Shown piece by piece: positions 12,837-24,014 of a stretch of 64,000 nucleotides of DNA. Position numbers and translations under genes: made by a program. The DNA comes from Symsagittifera roscoffensis (Eukaryota; Xenacoelomorpha; Acoela; Convolutidae): assembly GCF_963678635.1 (NCBI RefSeq), contig NC_087065.1:33043679-33107678 (forward strand). Direction: 5' to 3'. Each line of letters begins with the position of its first letter. Within the stretch, counting starts at the first letter, position 1. The notes beneath the pieces were generated by a model. It saw only the letters and a program-made list of their open reading frames with translations, had not been told where the DNA came from and ran no database searches.

Positions 12837-13273
12837 TATAATAATTGGGTAAATTACCTGAGGAGAGTAGTACACCAATTGTTAGTAAGGGTAGTTTTAA
12901 GGGTTGAGTCAAAGGAGTTCCATGCAGTTGGGCATCAGTTGAGTAAGTACATGAAAAATAATACAATAGTAAATCAGGGATAAAACTAAGGTAAATATAA
13001 TATCATAAATAGGGATATTATATTACATGGTACGGGGAATACTAAAAGGCGAACGTTAGAAAAAGGGGAACTGTTAATAAGGGGGTTATTCAGAAAAGTT
13101 GATATTAATCCCGAGTTTTCGTATAAATTGAAACATTATTTTACCTGAAAGTTTGTCATTTCCTTGTAAGTCATGCTGTTTTTGAAAAGTTGAGAGAAAC
13201 GAGTGAGTCAGCTTGGCTGTAATGTCAAAAGTCAAGTTGAGAGAAAGGTGACCTTAATTGTTTACAATTAACA
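12837..13273 (-). repeat. 3' LTR of the BEL/Pao element
   Basis: Its outer 65 bp (13209-13273) are the same as 14907-14971 at the other end. On the minus strand it is preceded by the purine-rich gtgggcggg, which fits a polypurine tract immediately before a TGTT LTR start. The far end abuts the ACTGT target copy. No coding capacity is expected here. Confidence 0.75.
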
Positions 13274-13527
13274 CCCGCCCACATTTGCAGAGCTTGCAAA
13301 TAAAGTATTGAATAAAATAGTAAGGATACGGTAAAATACAAAGATAAGGGAACCAGTAGATAAGGGAACCAGAAATTGTTCTTTTTCATCTTCATCTTGG
13401 TTTGTCTATCGTTGAGCTGATTGTCTTAGTTGAATTGACGAGTCGTAGATTTGTTCATCTTTGTCGAGTTGATATGTTGAAGGCTGAGTTGCGTGATTAT
13501 TTGGTTGGTTAGCTATTTGGAGCTTGG

Positions 13528-14933
13528 TTACTGCGAAACTGGGAAAACGCGGCTCAATTTGACCACAGGTCGAACTTTGAATCCAGTTGGCGTTTTCAGC
13601 TTCACTGAGCGGACTATTCCATCTTGTCCAGGAAAGGTTTCCACCACTTTAGCAAGAGGCCACAGTCCACGAGGTGTAAAATCCTCCAACATCCAGACCA
13701 TGTCGTCGGGTTGCAAATTGGAAGTCGCAGAAGTCCACTTTGATCGTTTCTGCTGACCTGGTAAGTACTCTCGAAGAAAGCGATTCCAGAAGTGATCTGC
13801 GAGTAGTTGGGATGCTTTCCATGATTTTGACAGAGATAAATCCTTGTCCTTGAAGATACCAGGCGGTAAATTTGGAGTTCCACGACCAAGAAGGAAATGG
13901 TTGGGAGTGAGAGGCAGATCATCTTTGATGTCGTCAGACACATTGGTTAAAGGTCGTGAATTCATGGTTGATTCAATTTCGGTCGTGAAAGTAGCCAGTG
14001 TTTCATAGGAGAGTGTTCTTGATCCGATGACTTTGTACAGGGAAAGTTTAAATATCTGAACTAGTCGTTCCCAAGAACCACCAAAATGAGGGGCCGCAGG
14101 AGGGTTGAATTTCCATTCGAGTGATACGTCCAGCTGATTGATGCTTTCCACAAATTCTTTGTTCTTTTCCAAGTTGTCTAGACATTTCTTCAGCTCAGAA
14201 TTGGAGCCCACAAAACTTGTCCCACAATCAGAAACCATTTTCGATGGTTTTCCTCGCCGGGCAAAAAGCGTTTGATACAAAGAAGAGTGCTGTCTGTCGA
14301 TAGTCCTAATGAGATTTCAAGATGCACAGCTCTGATCACTAAGCATGTGAACAGTAAAATATACGCTTGGTATTGTTTTCCTTGAAGGATGATGGGAAAA
14401 GGTCCAACGTAGTCCAATCCAGTCGTTGCAAAAGGAAAATGATTTTTTGATGGCAGTCGATCAATTGGAAGATCTGACATCTGAGGGTAGTCGACTTGTT
14501 GTTGCATTCTTCTGCAGGGTATACAACTGTGTATGATACTTTTCAGCACGACGCGGCAGCGAAGAATCCAGTAGTTTTCCTGTGCTATGGCAATTGCTTG
14601 TTCCTTTCCGCAGTGGGAATGTAGAACATGGATGTTAGCTAACAGCAGGCGAACATTGGGGTTTTCACCAGCGAGAATGATTGGATATCTAGCTGATAGC
14701 ATGATAGGGGCACGCGTGAGACGTCCACGAGAACGCAGGATACCGAAGTTGTCCACAAACGGCGCTAATGTTCGAAGTCTACTTTTGCCTTCAACTGGTT
14801 TTTCTTTTTTGATGTCTGAAATTTCAGAGACAAAATCTGTCCTTTGGGCAGTTTTAATTATGAGAAAGTGCGATTTCGTTAGATGCAAGAGTTGAAGATC
14901 GACCTTCAGCTTGGCTGTAATGTCAAAAGTCAA
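13528..14933 (-). pseudogene. BEL/Pao integrase, frameshifted
   Basis: Two overlapping frames (14933-14190, then 14280-13528) carry the integrase of a BEL/Pao pol polyprotein. The first has the HHCC zinc site (H..HSHCGKEQ... then CIPCRRM) and the first catalytic Asp in GLDYVGPF. The second has the second Asp in MVSDCGTSFVGS and the catalytic Glu in FGGSWERL. A C-terminal region typical of BEL integrases follows, with NHFLLGRG and later VWMLEDFTPRGLWP. A single frameshift near 14275 separates the two parts. All three acidic positions are kept, so the break looks fairly recent. The N-terminal pol domains have been deleted. Confidence 0.85.
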
Positions 14934-14971
14934 GTTGAGAGAAAGGTGACCTTAATTGTTTACAATTAACA
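14907..14971 (-). repeat. 5' LTR stub of the BEL/Pao element
   Basis: These 65 bp are the same as the outer end of the 3' LTR. Beyond them the sequence jumps straight into integrase coding sequence, so the rest of the 5' LTR and most of the internal region were lost. The near identity with the 3' LTR start suggests a short time since insertion, though 65 bp is little to judge from. Confidence 0.8.
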
Positions 14972-17900
14972 ACTGTTGCTTTGAAAGAAATAAGTTTTAT
15001 GCTCTTTCATGATCACCCTGAAAAAAGCAATTGAGGTAAATTCAACATTTTTTGCTTATTTTTAATGCATATTCATTTACTAAGGAAAAACTGAATTAAT
15101 TAAATAATTCAGTTTTTGATGGGTGTGTTCAGGAAGCTGGGAAATTGGCAAACCGAACACTTAAAATGTTTTGAGTTATTTTTTATCTTTCAATGCTTGA
15201 TTTGCCCGCGCAAAACAGTTGGCCTGTTCGAAGGAATATTTTTACAAATTATTTTACGGAACGAAAAACTTAGAAGTTTTTATTCGCATCGCTTTGAAGG
15301 TTTGAAAAAAAAAATTTGTTTGCGCATCGACGAAAGTTTTGAAATAAGATTGGTGTAATTTGAATAGCTTGATTAAAAAATCTTAGATTTTTTTTGCGAA
15401 CTGATTTGCTTATAACAACTATTAGATCAATTTCCGAAACTGTTGTCTCGAGAAATTTTTTCTGGATTTTTTTAAAACTTCGTTGCCTTTTTGTGCAAGT
15501 TCGGAAAAAAATTCTGTGAAATTTTATTTGCGCAATGAATTCAAGTGATATTTTCACAATTTAATCTCTGGAAGTTTCAAATCTGTTTGCTATCGGAAAA
15601 TAAAAACTTTTTTTTCAGACTTCTTTTGCTGGACTAGCTTGCTCACAAAATTAAGTTTTTTTTTGCAGACCGACTAAAAAATCAAAAGTTACCTCACAGT
15701 TTTTTTGTTTTCATTGCTTGAAAGCCTGTCAAAAAAATATTTGCAATCGAGAATCTTTCGAGAATTTTTACAATAGAATCATTTCAAAAAACTTCAATTC
15801 TGTGCAACTCGGTTCATTATGAAAATTGTTAATTATTTCAAGTGTTTCAATGCGTGACTGGCGTGCTATATATTTTGAGACCCATTCATTCAACTTGAAT
15901 TTTTTCGAAGTTGAACAAATAGACAACTCAACTCAAAGACTTTCAAAGAAAACTTTCAGGATTGCGAATCGAGACAAAATAAGAAAAAAACTTGAAATTC
16001 ATCAAAAATTTCATCATTTGAGCGCCCGCTTATCATAAAATGTTGTTTTTCACACAAATTTGAGGTAGAAAAAAAATTGCGATTCAATTGCTTCAATTAA
16101 TTTTTTCAAAAATTTTAATTGATTTTATTTGAAGAAATTCAAGACTTGATTGCCTGCTCATAACTTTTCTTAATATCAGTTCCCTCTGACATACTTTATT
16201 TCAAAAACTCAGGGCATCATTGCATCTCGAGGAAAAAATTGATGTTTTGTAAAAAATCTGTTCTCGCTACTTTTAAAAAGTCATAGCAAAAAAAAGGAAA
16301 TGAGTTTGATCAGAAACTAAACACTCGAGCTTTTGCAATGCAAAAATATAATGAATCGCATAAAAAAATGCATGTTCACGTTTTTGCGAAAATGTTTCAA
16401 ATCTCTATGACATAATTATTGATTTTTTTAATAATTTTATCGCCAATTTTTCATATCACTTCAGATTATCATTAGTAATTTTAACCCAAAAACCATCGAG
16501 TTTGATTTGATACAAACTCATAGCAGTCAAGCAAAACAGCGCATTGCCGTGCAATTAGCATTAAACAATTTGAATACCATGGTTCAAAAAATAAAACTTA
16601 AAAATAGGGGGGAATTACAAAAAAGACAACAAAATTGTTCTACTTTTTAAAAGCTTATGATTTCTGTTTATTTTTTTGTGATTTTTTAAATAAAAAAATT
16701 AGGCCATTAGGCGGAAAGATCAGAGCATCTAGTAATTAAAGCTAATATTAAGAAGAATTTTCAGTTGATATAAATTTGTCTATCAGTTTTACCAATTTTC
16801 AGGAAATTTGGTGTCTGAAACTTGGAAAAAAAGTCAAACTTACTTTTCTCGAGGTTTGAAAAACTTTATTTTTGAATTTAAATCAAGATTGAAGTTGATA
16901 CTAATCATGACTCTGTTTTTGTTTGTTCTATGAACTATATTTCTAATATTATATTTCTAATTGTACATCATTTCAATAGTTTCCTTAGGTTTGAAAAAAA
17001 AAACATAACAAACTGCGAACTGTACCAAAAATTAAATTCAAGCAAGCTTTTGAGGAAGCGAAGTAGCTTCCGCTTGTTTCATAGTACCATAGCTCCAATG
17101 GGTTTTCGGACAACGTTTTTTTTGAAGAGCAGCTCAAGCAGTGAAAACGATTTCAAAACTACTTCTGTCGCTCCGCATATTTGCTTGAAAATTTTTTTTG
17201 CGAAAATCATGCAGCGATTCAAACTTTTTTTGCGAAAATCATGCAGCGATTCGAATTGTTTCCTGATCATTTCCTAACAGCTTAACAACCAATTTTTTTT
17301 TTCACAAGGCAATTCAAGAAAGGAAAACATCTTTAAAATGTGTTTAAATTTCGTCGCTTCGATAGTTTGTTTGATCAAGTTAACTTTTTTGCAAAACAAT
17401 CTGAATTAATCAAACAACTTTCGCAAAACCAAATTTCACCGTTTGAAAATTGCAAACAAAAAAACTTAAAATTATGCAAATTGATGCGTTCTATGAAATA
17501 ATTGGAGTACTAGAAAGATGAATTGCTGAAAAAGCTCGAGTACAAATTTTTTTCATAGATTTCTTGTAACGATTCGCGTTTTGATCTAATTTGAATTGTT
17601 CAAGCTTCTACTGCTTAAACACCTCGTTGAGAAAAAGTTTAAAGTTCATGGTAATATGTTGCACTAAATATAACTGGAAAAAAAGTCGCAACGTTACTGC
17701 TTCAATTGCTTAGCGTGTTCCGATAACCCGAGACTTTGCAAAACAAGTATTTGAAGTAGTATCTTGAATTAACTTTATTTTTTCAATGCTTGACTGTTGA
17801 TTGGCGTGCTGGAACCAACAGGTTTCCCTGGAAAAACAGTTTTTTTTTGCGAATGGGTTGGTTCATGGTAAGAAATAAACAAACAAAGTTTCCTTTTTAT

Positions 17901-18660
17901 CCGTTTAATGGCTTGCAATGAAACATTTGATTTTTCTAATCGATTCAACGGCTTGCTTAGAAAAGCTTGAATTGTTTGCAAAACGTTTTGGTCATAGATA
18001 TTACTTGAAACAGTACAAAACGTCTTTGGTCGAATCGCTTGCTATCAAAATTACTAAAGTCGCTTGAATTGATTGCTTAGAACAATCTTAAAACTTCATA
18101 AAAACTTTCGCTCCTTAAAATAACTTGAAACTTTAAGTAAAAAGATAAAATCGGATTTCAATATGAGCAATGAATTGTTCAATGAATTGGCTTACTAAAA
18201 TGGCATAGTTTTATTAGCTCTCAAATTTCCATCGTCTCAATAGTTTTTTGGAAAAAATTTGATTTCTACAAAGCAATTGGAGGTAAGAAAAAACATTGCT
18301 TTAAAAACTAGCTTCAACCGTTTTTTCTTGCAAGTTTTTTTAACGATTAAAAAGCTTGCTTGACTAGCTTCATTATTTTCCAAAGCAATCGAAACCACTA
18401 TAGTTCAGGCCAAGCTGATGGCAATACCGGAGATCTTGAGCTTTTAAATCGGTCAAAAAACATTTCGAGAAATAATTTTTTTCAGACATCAGAAAACAGA
18501 TAAAATCGGATTTCAACATGAGCAATTTTAGGTTTAATAACTTCAGTCAGATTCTTTGACTGGAAAGATATTGCCAACAATTTCCATTAACTACAAACTA
18601 ACTTTAAAATTATTTAAAATCTTTTGCGTGAAGAAAATCACGCAAATTATTAAAATTCTA
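14972..18660. repeat. AT-rich composite repeat region, right part
   Basis: This continues the composite array after the BEL insertion. Block 15100-15800 matches 8340-9060 and 11780-12400. Block 15830-16300 matches parts of 9070-9160 and 9650-10070. Block 16300-17690 matches 6040-7700. Block 17697-18600 matches 10385-11300. The last pair differs by an indel: about 25 bp around 18421-18455 are absent from the left copy near 11108. The block order suggests a multi-kilobase higher-order unit that has been rearranged. No protein domain was found. Confidence 0.8.
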
Positions 18661-18664
18661 TTGT

Positions 18665-18735
18665 GTTCGTAGATTACTTAATTCACCGACTGGGTGTCCG
18701 TCGTCTGCGTACCAATTCTGGGTTACATTCCAGAC
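18665..18735 (-). pseudogene. Fragment of YADD-type reverse transcriptase
   Basis: About 60 bp (attacttaattcaccgactg through ttctgggttaca) match 38860-38920, the palm region of the minus-strand YADD retroelement. The catalytic codons are altered here. It abuts a LINE endonuclease fragment, forming a chimeric junction of two retroelements. Confidence 0.6.
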
Positions 18736-19687
18736 GGGTTACACACCATACCAGACGGGTACACTATATCGGAGTGCCGTGTTCCGTGGAACAAATTTCT
18801 GAATAACCTTATTGCAGTACTCTTTGTATTCAAAGTTTATTCGATTGATGTTTGTGTGACTTTGAGATTGGAAAGGGTTGGCGAGCAAGTAGTCGCAGAT
18901 TTCATCATTATCTGCTGAGCAGAAACTCTAGAAGCATTCGTACACTGGTTTGTTTTTCATTCCCTTTAACGATAGCCCCATTGACTCCGGTTTATGGTCT
19001 GAGAGGTCGTAGATTTCCTCAAATGTGTTATCTATATGTGTTTCCGCGCCAATATTCTTGACAAACACCACATCAAGAGTGTTTTTACCACAGGTAGAAA
19101 GATGAACAATTTGCTGTGCATTAAATTGGTCAATGAAGTTCACTGCGTCAATTTCTTCTTTATCGGAGTTCTGGTTGATTTCCCAGTTGGTGTTGGTGAA
19201 GTTCATGTCTCCACACAAGATGATTGGATTCTTTTTCTGTTGTAGCAGTGAACTGCATATCTGTTCGTAGTCGGCAAAAGAACAACGATATAGGCTGTTT
19301 TTCGTGGGTTGTAGAAAGTACAACCTGTGATAGGCTTCGACCTTTGGACTTAAACTGCGACACAACACAAGGAAAGTTGGATAATGAGTCTGTCTGCGGG
19401 AAAACGCTTGTTAATAGCTATCAGCACACTACCATGGCGTGAGGACCGTTCGTTTGATGGTTCTCTTTCACTGCGGAAGATGTTAAAGTCGTTTAGATAC
19501 AGTTCGGCGTCATTGATGTTTTTGTTACGCCAGGTTTCAGTGAGGCAGAGTGCCACGTAGGTGCTCGAGCTGATTGCAGCTACAAGCTTCATCCTTCTTC
19601 CAAGATCGATCAGGCTTTTAGTGTTAAGGAGCAGACAATGAAATTAAAGTAGTCATTCTTTTTCAGGTGTCTGGTCATCTAGTTGAA
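18736..19687 (-). pseudogene. LINE AP-endonuclease domain fragment (copy 1)
   Basis: Three minus-strand frames together carry an exonuclease-endonuclease-phosphatase fold. From N to C they show ALCLTETW, RHGSVLIAINKRFP, the metal-site segment CGDMNFTNTNWE, and the terminal SDHKP box. The same protein is encoded at 31893-32640 with about 90 percent or better identity. Frameshifts near 19360 break the frame. The fragment ends sharply around 19687 and at 18736, where a different retroelement piece begins. In an intact element this domain nicks target DNA for target-primed reverse transcription. Confidence 0.75.
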
Positions 19688-21536
19688 CTTACCCTCTTTA
19701 ATAAAAATTTCAACCGTGAAAAATTCATTCTGTTAGCGAATATAATCAAAAATTTCAAAAAATGGAATGCCCATTTCTAATTGATTTATATCAAAATGGT
19801 TTAAAACTGCTGAAAATCTACTGATAAGTAAAGCTTGATTCTGATTGGATGATACCAAATTTTTTGAAAGTTTCATGGTTTCATTCAGATTGGTTGATTT
19901 ATATTTCAGCTACACCATTCTCATTTTCTTTCAAATTTAAACCATTGGTCAGGAAATTTTCCGTTTTCTTCAATTTTTATGTTTTTTGGGTCAATCAGTC
20001 TCCTACTAAATTGTTTGGGGTTTTCGAAATCACCCATTTGTTCTCCAGTATTTTCTTTATTTATTGAGATAAATAGAAAAGAAAGAGTTACATGTCTTGA
20101 GTGTGTTAGAGACACGTAAAATTGCGTCAAGACATCGTAAAAGCTAAGGAGTTTCAAAGTGTTCGAATTTTATTTTTCTACATATAGCAGCGAGGAACTG
20201 AGAATTCGCATAAAGAAGCAGCATTCTCCCTGTCAAGATAGTTTTCTATATGATAAGAGAAAGACACTCAGCAATCGCTAAACACGCTTGAGAAAAGGTA
20301 AATTTAAGATTATACAAAATCAAATAGAAAACAATTTAGTACAATTGTTTTTTACTGAGTTTGAAAAATCTAGAATTCTATACACATTTGATAAAGTTGC
20401 TTTTGTTCAAAGGTTCTGATTGATGATAAGTCCAGCAACAATCGAGTTCAAACTATCTTAAAACTCTCAAGGCAAATCAATTTAGATATTCTTGAATTTT
20501 TAGTGAGAGAACTGCATTGGTAGCTTGCTTACAGGGATTCTATTTGTTCAAAACTCTAGTAAAACATATTCTATGAAAATATGTGTCAAAATGTGTTTGC
20601 GAAAAGTTTTTCAATAAAAAATTTTAACATTGAATAGTTGAAATGTTTGGCTTCCTTTCTCTTTTTAGGTTTCCTAGTTGGTTTTCTTTGAGTGCATTCA
20701 TGGAGTATCGAAGTTTATGGGAGAATCTTGAAGGTTATTGCGATTCAAAATTTTTTAATTGTTTACCAACGATTTTAGAAAAAAATTAAGAAAAAAATGG
20801 GACTGTTTTGATTGAGTTTCCTGGCTAAGAGCTATATAACTCTAAACTAAATTTTTTTTCGAAAAGTCAAGGGACAACAGAAAAATAAGCACTTATCTGG
20901 TTCAGAAGTTTTTTAGCAAAACGGTTTTTTGATGCTAAATTTGCTTAGTGTACGTTCGCTGAAAGGATACTGTTATCCAATTGAAAGTCATTTTTTGAAT
21001 GAAATGTTTTTCAAATTAGATAGAAAACCGCTAAAATTGGGAGATGATAGATCAAGACGTAACCAGAAAATCGTTAATTTTGAAGTTGCAGGAAAAAAAG
21101 TAATGAAACTTTTTTGAATTATTTGTAAATTTTGGAAAAATTGTTCGCGATTTTTGGTTAAGAACAATAGTCTAAGAAAAAATTGAAAACCAAAACTCTC
21201 ACATGGAGACATCGTGGAATTTTGTCGACTTTTTGTTTCCATCGTTTTATGATTTTACCAAAATTTTAAACTGTTCAAGCAGAATCCTTTTAAAATTATT
21301 TCGGAGACGAAAATGATTGGGTAATTGATACAATTTTTTCACTAAATTGACTTTTTAGTGGTAAATTTCAAATGAAAACAGTTTTATTAGAGAAAAGTAG
21401 ATAGAGGAGTAACCGAAAGTCTGCGTACAAATTGTTGTATATTTACTTGAATGGTCAAATAGAAACCACTACGAAGCTTTGCTGTAGAAATATTTTTGTG
21501 AAATAACAAGACTCAAATAGGACTAGAACAAATGAA
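19688..21536. other. AT-rich stretch without a recognisable gene
   Basis: Short frames only. None has a recognisable motif, and they are biased to Phe, Lys, Ile and Asn. No inverted repeat, tandem array or splice-bounded exon stood out. It separates the LINE endonuclease fragment from the tandemly duplicated retroelement. Confidence 0.55.
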
Positions 21537-22616
21537 TATGACGAACAACTTCGTATTCTTAGAAAAGTGTACACATCCGCTATTTTCGTTTAAAAAATTG
21601 AAGTTTCTGAAATTTGGCATGGAAAATTCCTGCAAATCTGTTTCATATAAGAAACTAGGATGATAATTGTTATAAAAATCTGGATAAAATATGTGTTCAC
21701 GGTGAAGAAGCAGAAAAGTGTATCTTTCTCAAAAATAACCAACGCTTTCAATCATTTGTTCTTGCATATATTAAATTTAACTTGGTCTCTTTTGAAAGTA
21801 TTTTGATTTTTCTTTCATAAAAATCCAAGTTAGAACCGAATCATGGAAGTGTTCACGAATTTTTAAAATGAAATTTATAATTTATTTCTTGAACTGATGT
21901 TGTTTACAACTTAGATATCCTCTAGGACAAAACAAGAGCAGCAAAGTAGATATAAAGCGTGAAAAAGATTTTCGGTTAGATGTTGATTTTAATTTGATGA
22001 CAGTACTGTGCGTAACACTTTTCAAATTATGATTTTTCACAAGTTTCAGCTCCGTTTGAGATATGTTTTATCATAGTTTCAGAAAAACAAAGCAGTTTTT
22101 TAAAAAGTAGGATCATTCAGAAAAAACATTTATCATGTCAATTTCATAACAAATCGTAAAATGTTTTGAAGGTTTTTAGAAAATTTTTTATTTTTATTTG
22201 TAAGAAATCTCAATATTTGCCCAAAAACTCTTATCATGGACCTACAATCGACCCAAAAAAAATTATATGATCATTTCACAACGTAAACGTAATTAACCAT
22301 TGATTTCTACTAATTAGATAACGCGTCACGAAATTTTTGCGAAACAATTTGAATTTCTTACAAAATCCAAAAAACACCATTTTTCTTACCATTCTCTTTA
22401 AATCACTCAAACCCTGAAACCTTATCAGTTCCCTTCTCTACCTTAATAAGCTCTGTAGACTCTATACCCAATTTTAAAACATAGCTTGGTGACGTTATTT
22501 TCTATTGCCTGTCTCAAAACATAAAACCTAATTGGCCTAATTGTTGTGATAAACTTATTAAATAGTTCAAATTTCCTCTTGTGTAATTTCATTTTAATTG
22601 CGCTGGGCTTCCATCA

Positions 22617-22760
22617 CTGACGTATCTTACCAAATCTCGCCGTCCCAGCCGTAGGCAAGTCAAGTTTCTCTGACGTAACTAGACGCAAGAACGAGTGAGC
22701 TGATGAATCGACGTCCTAAACGACGTCATTTTGTAGCACTCCTTCTTTTCTTTTTTTTTG
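22617..22760 (+). promoter_or_regulatory. Possible retroelement promoter/leader with ACGT cluster
   Basis: Within about 110 bp there are several ACGT-core sites: tgacgtatct, tgacgtaact, cgacgtcc and cgacgtcatt. They resemble CRE/ATF-type sites and lie in a locally GC-richer stretch just upstream of the element's coding remnants. The same cluster is duplicated at 25299-25442. No TATA box is evident. Function is inferred from motif density and position only. Confidence 0.35.
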
Positions 22761-23301
22761 TCCAATTCCTTCAAGAACTTCAAGGACGAATATATCAAGC
22801 CAGCCCTTGTAAAATTAACAATTCACTCTTATTGCGGCACAACGCTTCTTTATCTGTTTGAAACAGTTTTGCAATACAGACCAAAGCGCCTTAATAGAGT
22901 AACAATAGTTGACAGATACAATGACAACAGGCTGTATCCACAAAAATTAGGTCAGCAGAGTTTCAGCCTAACTCAAATCACTAAAAAGTTTCAGCCCAAG
23001 ACACTGATCATCCTTAAAACCATTCAGCACTGTAATAAATCTGAAGTAATTTGCAAAGTTAAAATTCATAATCATGTGTTGTTTTATTTGATAAATGGAT
23101 TTGTACACACATATATTTATTGTTTCACCATCCTCAACATAAACTTAACCTCTCAAATAATCTACCGTAGTATTATTCTTTTCTTGTTCTACGGTAGTGA
23201 TTTCTTTACACTTTTTGTATCAAGTTTAATCTGTAGTTTCTCTTGCTAACTTGGCCAAATTGGCTACTCAAACACACTGCCTTATTTGTTAAAGAAAGAA
23301 T

Positions 23302-23568
23302 ATGCGAAGAAGACTATTTTGTACAAAAAAAATCAATTGGTGCTTCATATTCCCAGGCTTCATGCATGTAAAATGCAGCGGCCTATCCCGCAGCAGTGAT
23401 TTATACCATGACTTCAGCTGCCATCGCTGCACCTCCCAATTTCATTCAGCTAACAAGAAGCATAAATGCAATCCCCCAACCCTAGCTAAAACCCCGCTCC
23501 CCCAACTGCACCCTCACACTTCCACTGCCCCACCCTCAAAAAACTCAAGAAAAATTTCCACAATATAA
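23302..23568 (+). pseudogene. PHD-like finger of YADD-type retroelement (copy 1)
   Basis: The 88-aa frame contains GFMHVKCSGLSRSSD...FSCHRCTSQF, which matches the second half of a PHD zinc finger (W/F-H-x-x-C ... C-x-x-C). The first metal ligands are not in this frame, so the finger is either split by a frameshift or truncated. A Pro/Thr/His-rich tail follows. PHD-like fingers occur at the N-terminus of several retroelement proteins, where they are thought to bind chromatin or nucleic acid. An almost identical copy lies 2682 bp downstream. Confidence 0.5.
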
Positions 23569-23732
23569 CCTAGAACAACACAAGACCCATGTTCAAACCC
23601 CTGTCGAGAAATCATAGAAAACCACCAGGAAAGTATACACCAGAGTGGTCCACTGGGAACCGGTTTTTATGGTCTTATCAAAAAAATTGGTTATAACTTC
23701 ATTGAAACCCTCAATGGAAGACGGAGACCTGG

Positions 23733-24014
23733 ATGAACTTTATAACGAAGACGCTGCAAGTGCGCTTTGCAAAAGCAAGTAGAAGAAAAACTGAAACTGA
23801 AGCCCAACGGTTCAACAAAATAATGAATACTGGAAAAATATCAAGCGCAATAGCAAAACAGACAGACGCATCCAAAGGCGTTCTTTCGCTCGACGAGATT
23901 GTCAAAGGTAAGACAGTAGAACAGACATTCATAGAAAAGCACCCACCATCTGAACATTTAATGAGAACTATATTACACCAGTTTCAAACGAAACAATTGC
24001 TTTCCGTCCCTTGA
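23733..24014 (+). pseudogene. Linker region before RT, YADD-type retroelement (copy 1)
   Basis: The 93-aa frame contains KGVLSLDEIVKGKTVEQTF followed by IEKHPPSE. A GVL..DE...G.TV...L..KHP pattern recurs between the N-terminal finger and the RT domain in this retroelement group, as I recall it. It is duplicated intact at 26415-26696. The frame is closed soon after, and the RT itself resumes only at 26852. No catalytic residues are expected in this part. Confidence 0.45.

Larger units (their letters stand above)
12837..14971 (-). mobile_element. BEL/Pao LTR retrotransposon, internally deleted
   Basis: On the minus strand the element starts with TGTTAATTG at 14971 and ends near 12837. Target sequence ACTGT flanks it at 12832-12836 and 14972-14976. 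Joining the flanks gives gcttgaactgttgct, the uninterrupted form seen at about 11637 in another repeat copy. A 437-bp LTR lies at the 3' end. At the 5' end only the first 65 bp of the LTR remain, joined directly to the integrase region. gag, protease, RT and RNase H are absent. The insertion postdates the AT-rich repeat it interrupts. Confidence 0.8.

Noticed and set aside
14587-14895. Plus-strand open frame across the BEL integrase
   Set aside because: Antisense shadow of the integrase coding frame with no independent support.
22758-23249. 163-codon open frame, duplicated unchanged except one residue at 25440-25931
   Set aside because: It has no ATG at the start, no recognisable domain and a composition typical of AT-rich leader sequence. 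The open frame is shared only because the DNA is a recent duplicate. It could be 5' coding sequence of the retroelement, but I cannot support it.
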